Source of the DNA: Acidimicrobiia bacterium
GTDB lineage: Bacteria; Actinomycetota; Acidimicrobiia; Acidimicrobiales; Ilumatobacteraceae
Length of the DNA: 7,488 nucleotides
Reading direction: 5' to 3'
Assembly: GCA_030425785.1 (NCBI GenBank)
Contig: JAUHYJ010000168.1
Location: 1-7,488, forward strand
Numbering within the stretch: the stretch's first letter is position 1; the number at the start of each line of letters is the position of its first letter. The notes beneath the pieces were generated by a model. The model saw nothing but the letters and a program-made list of their open reading frames with translations. It searched no databases and was not told the origin of the DNA. Of the stretch, positions 6,563 through 7,488 are shown in pieces. Made by a program: the position numbers and the translations under genes.

Positions 6563-7488
6563 CGCGAGGACGATCGGCGTCCAGCGGAGGATGTCGACCG
6601 GGTCGACCGGGCCGCTCTCGCCGTCGGCGACCTTCGTGCCGATCACCTCGAAGCGGACGAGCGCGCCACCCTCGACCGCGACGCGCTCGACCGGCGTGTG
6701 ACGGAACTCGATGAGGTCGTTCTCGTACGCCGGCCCGATGTGGTCGCAGCCGTCCCAGGCGACGACGTGGGCGAGGCCGGGGAGCATGCGCGTCAGCGAC
6801 GCCTGTGCGAGCCCCTGGACGTGGCCGCCGTAGACGAGCCGGCGCATGTTGGCCGTGAGGGTGACGTCGCGGTGCACGGCCGCCTGGTTGAACGTCAGCC
6901 GGGCGAGTGGCGCCGCGAGGTCGACGTGGTCGCGCAGCGGGTCGGTGCGGGTGTCGCCGTCGGCCCAGTCGGTGGCCGGCAGCGCCGACAGGTTCCACGC
7001 CGGCACGAGGCCGGCCAGCTCGTCGAGCGGGCTGGGGTCGGACGGTCCGGGGATGTCGTCCGCGTGGCCCGGCTGGCCCGGGCCGCGCCCACGGACGAGG
7101 GCGCACCGCTCGTACTCGACGACCGGGCCGTCCTCGCTCGAGGTCGTGATCCCGAGCCACACCTTACCCCGGAACTGGTCACCCTTGGGCGCCGAGTCCT
7201 TCAGGCCGAGCACCGTCGTCGTGGTCGACAGCGTCTGCCCGATCGTGACGGGGCGCAGCACACGCACCGAGCGGTAGTAGAGGTTCGCGATCGCCTGGCG
7301 TGTCGCCATCGTGGTCTGTCCGATGGAGTACTGGAGCACCAGCGCCGGGTTGGCGACGCCCGCGGGTGCGCCGGCCACCTCGTCGGCGAGATGTCGGTCG
7401 GCGGCAAGCAGGTGCTGGTCGCCGGTCACGGCGCGGTAGATGGCGTTGTCGGCCTCGGTCAGGGTGATCGACGGCAGCGGGGGCAGCG
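6554..7488 (-). CDS. MaoC-like tandem-hotdog acyl-CoA hydratase/dehydratase (C-terminal part)
   Basis: This gene enters from the right edge: 310 residues are visible, and the frame stays open past a GTG at 7429. The codons before that GTG read LPPLPSITLTEADNAIYRA and fit the family, so the real start is outside the window. Numbered from the first full codon (7486), an N-terminal hotdog spans ~1-134, with YRAVTGDQ at 17-24 resembling the start of the hydratase signature and ANPALVLQYSIGQTT at ~45-59. A linker rich in Asp, Pro and Gly follows. The C-terminal hotdog spans ~197-309, with FNQAAVHRD, LVYGGHVQGLAQ, and HIGPAYENDLIEFRH. Family members add water to, or remove it from, enoyl-CoA-type thioesters in the cytoplasm, with a catalytic Asp/His pair. 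His205 is present, but the Asp of D-x-N-P-x-H is Asn200. Tandem-hotdog relatives include mesaconyl-CoA hydratases and fatty-acid or steroid-chain dehydratases; the substrate here cannot be named. The gene seems unrelated in function to the A2M gene. Confidence 0.85.
   Translation of the reverse strand, partial: LPPLPSITLTEADNAIYRAVTGDQHLLAADRHLADEVAGAPAGVANPALVLQYSIGQTTMATRQAIANLYYRSVRVLRPVTIGQTLSTTTTVLGLKDSAPKGDQFRGKVWLGITTSSEDGPVVEYERCALVRGRGPGQPGHADDIPGPSDPSPLDELAGLVPAWNLSALPATDWADGDTRTDPLRDHVDLAAPLARLTFNQAAVHRDVTLTANMRRLVYGGHVQGLAQASLTRMLPGLAHVVAWDGCDHIGPAYENDLIEFRHTPVERVAVEGGALVRFEVIGTKVADGESGPVDPVDILRWTPIVLAPA

Noticed and set aside
7427..7429. GTG as the start of the dehydratase
   Set aside because: The in-frame codons upstream, up to the window edge, encode family-like sequence (ITLTEADNAIYRA) that completes the start of the first hotdog. 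The GTG is an internal Val.

Overview
The window looks like chromosome from a high-GC actinobacterium. The class Acidimicrobiia (an Ilumatobacter-type marine or freshwater organism) is my best guess. The reasons are the strong G/C bias at codon third positions, the Asp-rich and Lys-poor proteins, the actinobacterial style of lipoprotein signal peptide with a Ser/Thr/Asp linker, and the tandem-hotdog acyl dehydratase. The taxonomic assignment is inference.

All three genes lie on the minus strand, so transcription runs from right to left. (1) 7488-6554 is the C-terminal ~310 residues of a MaoC-like tandem-hotdog acyl-CoA hydratase/dehydratase; its start lies beyond the right edge. (2) After a 93-bp gap, 6460-311 encodes a 2049-residue secreted lipoprotein of the bacterial alpha-2-macroglobulin (A2M) family, which fills most of the window. 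(3) After a 63-bp gap, 247-1 is the N-terminus of a second lipoprotein with a long Thr/Ser/Pro/Asp linker; it runs off the left edge, so its functional domain cannot be seen.

The A2M protein has the recognisable family order: lipobox, Ig-like MG domains, an MG2-type YRPGE motif, a bait-region domain, the PDTLTRYRVMAVA segment of the A2M core, an alpha-helical thioester-type domain and a well-conserved C-terminal domain. The thioester itself is lost: the CxEQ position reads S-S-D-A, and no cysteine exists in the C-terminal half. The stretch in the bait position is an Ala/Asp/Gly linker without Lys or Arg. The protein therefore resembles the non-thioester bacterial A2M class (the YfaS-like class) rather than a covalent protease trap.

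The two downstream genes both encode surface lipoproteins and may share a role at the cell envelope. The acyl dehydratase is probably an unrelated metabolic neighbour, separated by a hairpin overlapping its stop codon and by a possible ECF-sigma-type promoter in front of the A2M gene. I see no mobile element, CRISPR array, RNA gene or prophage signal. The window is mostly ordinary, with the degenerate A2M as its most interesting part.
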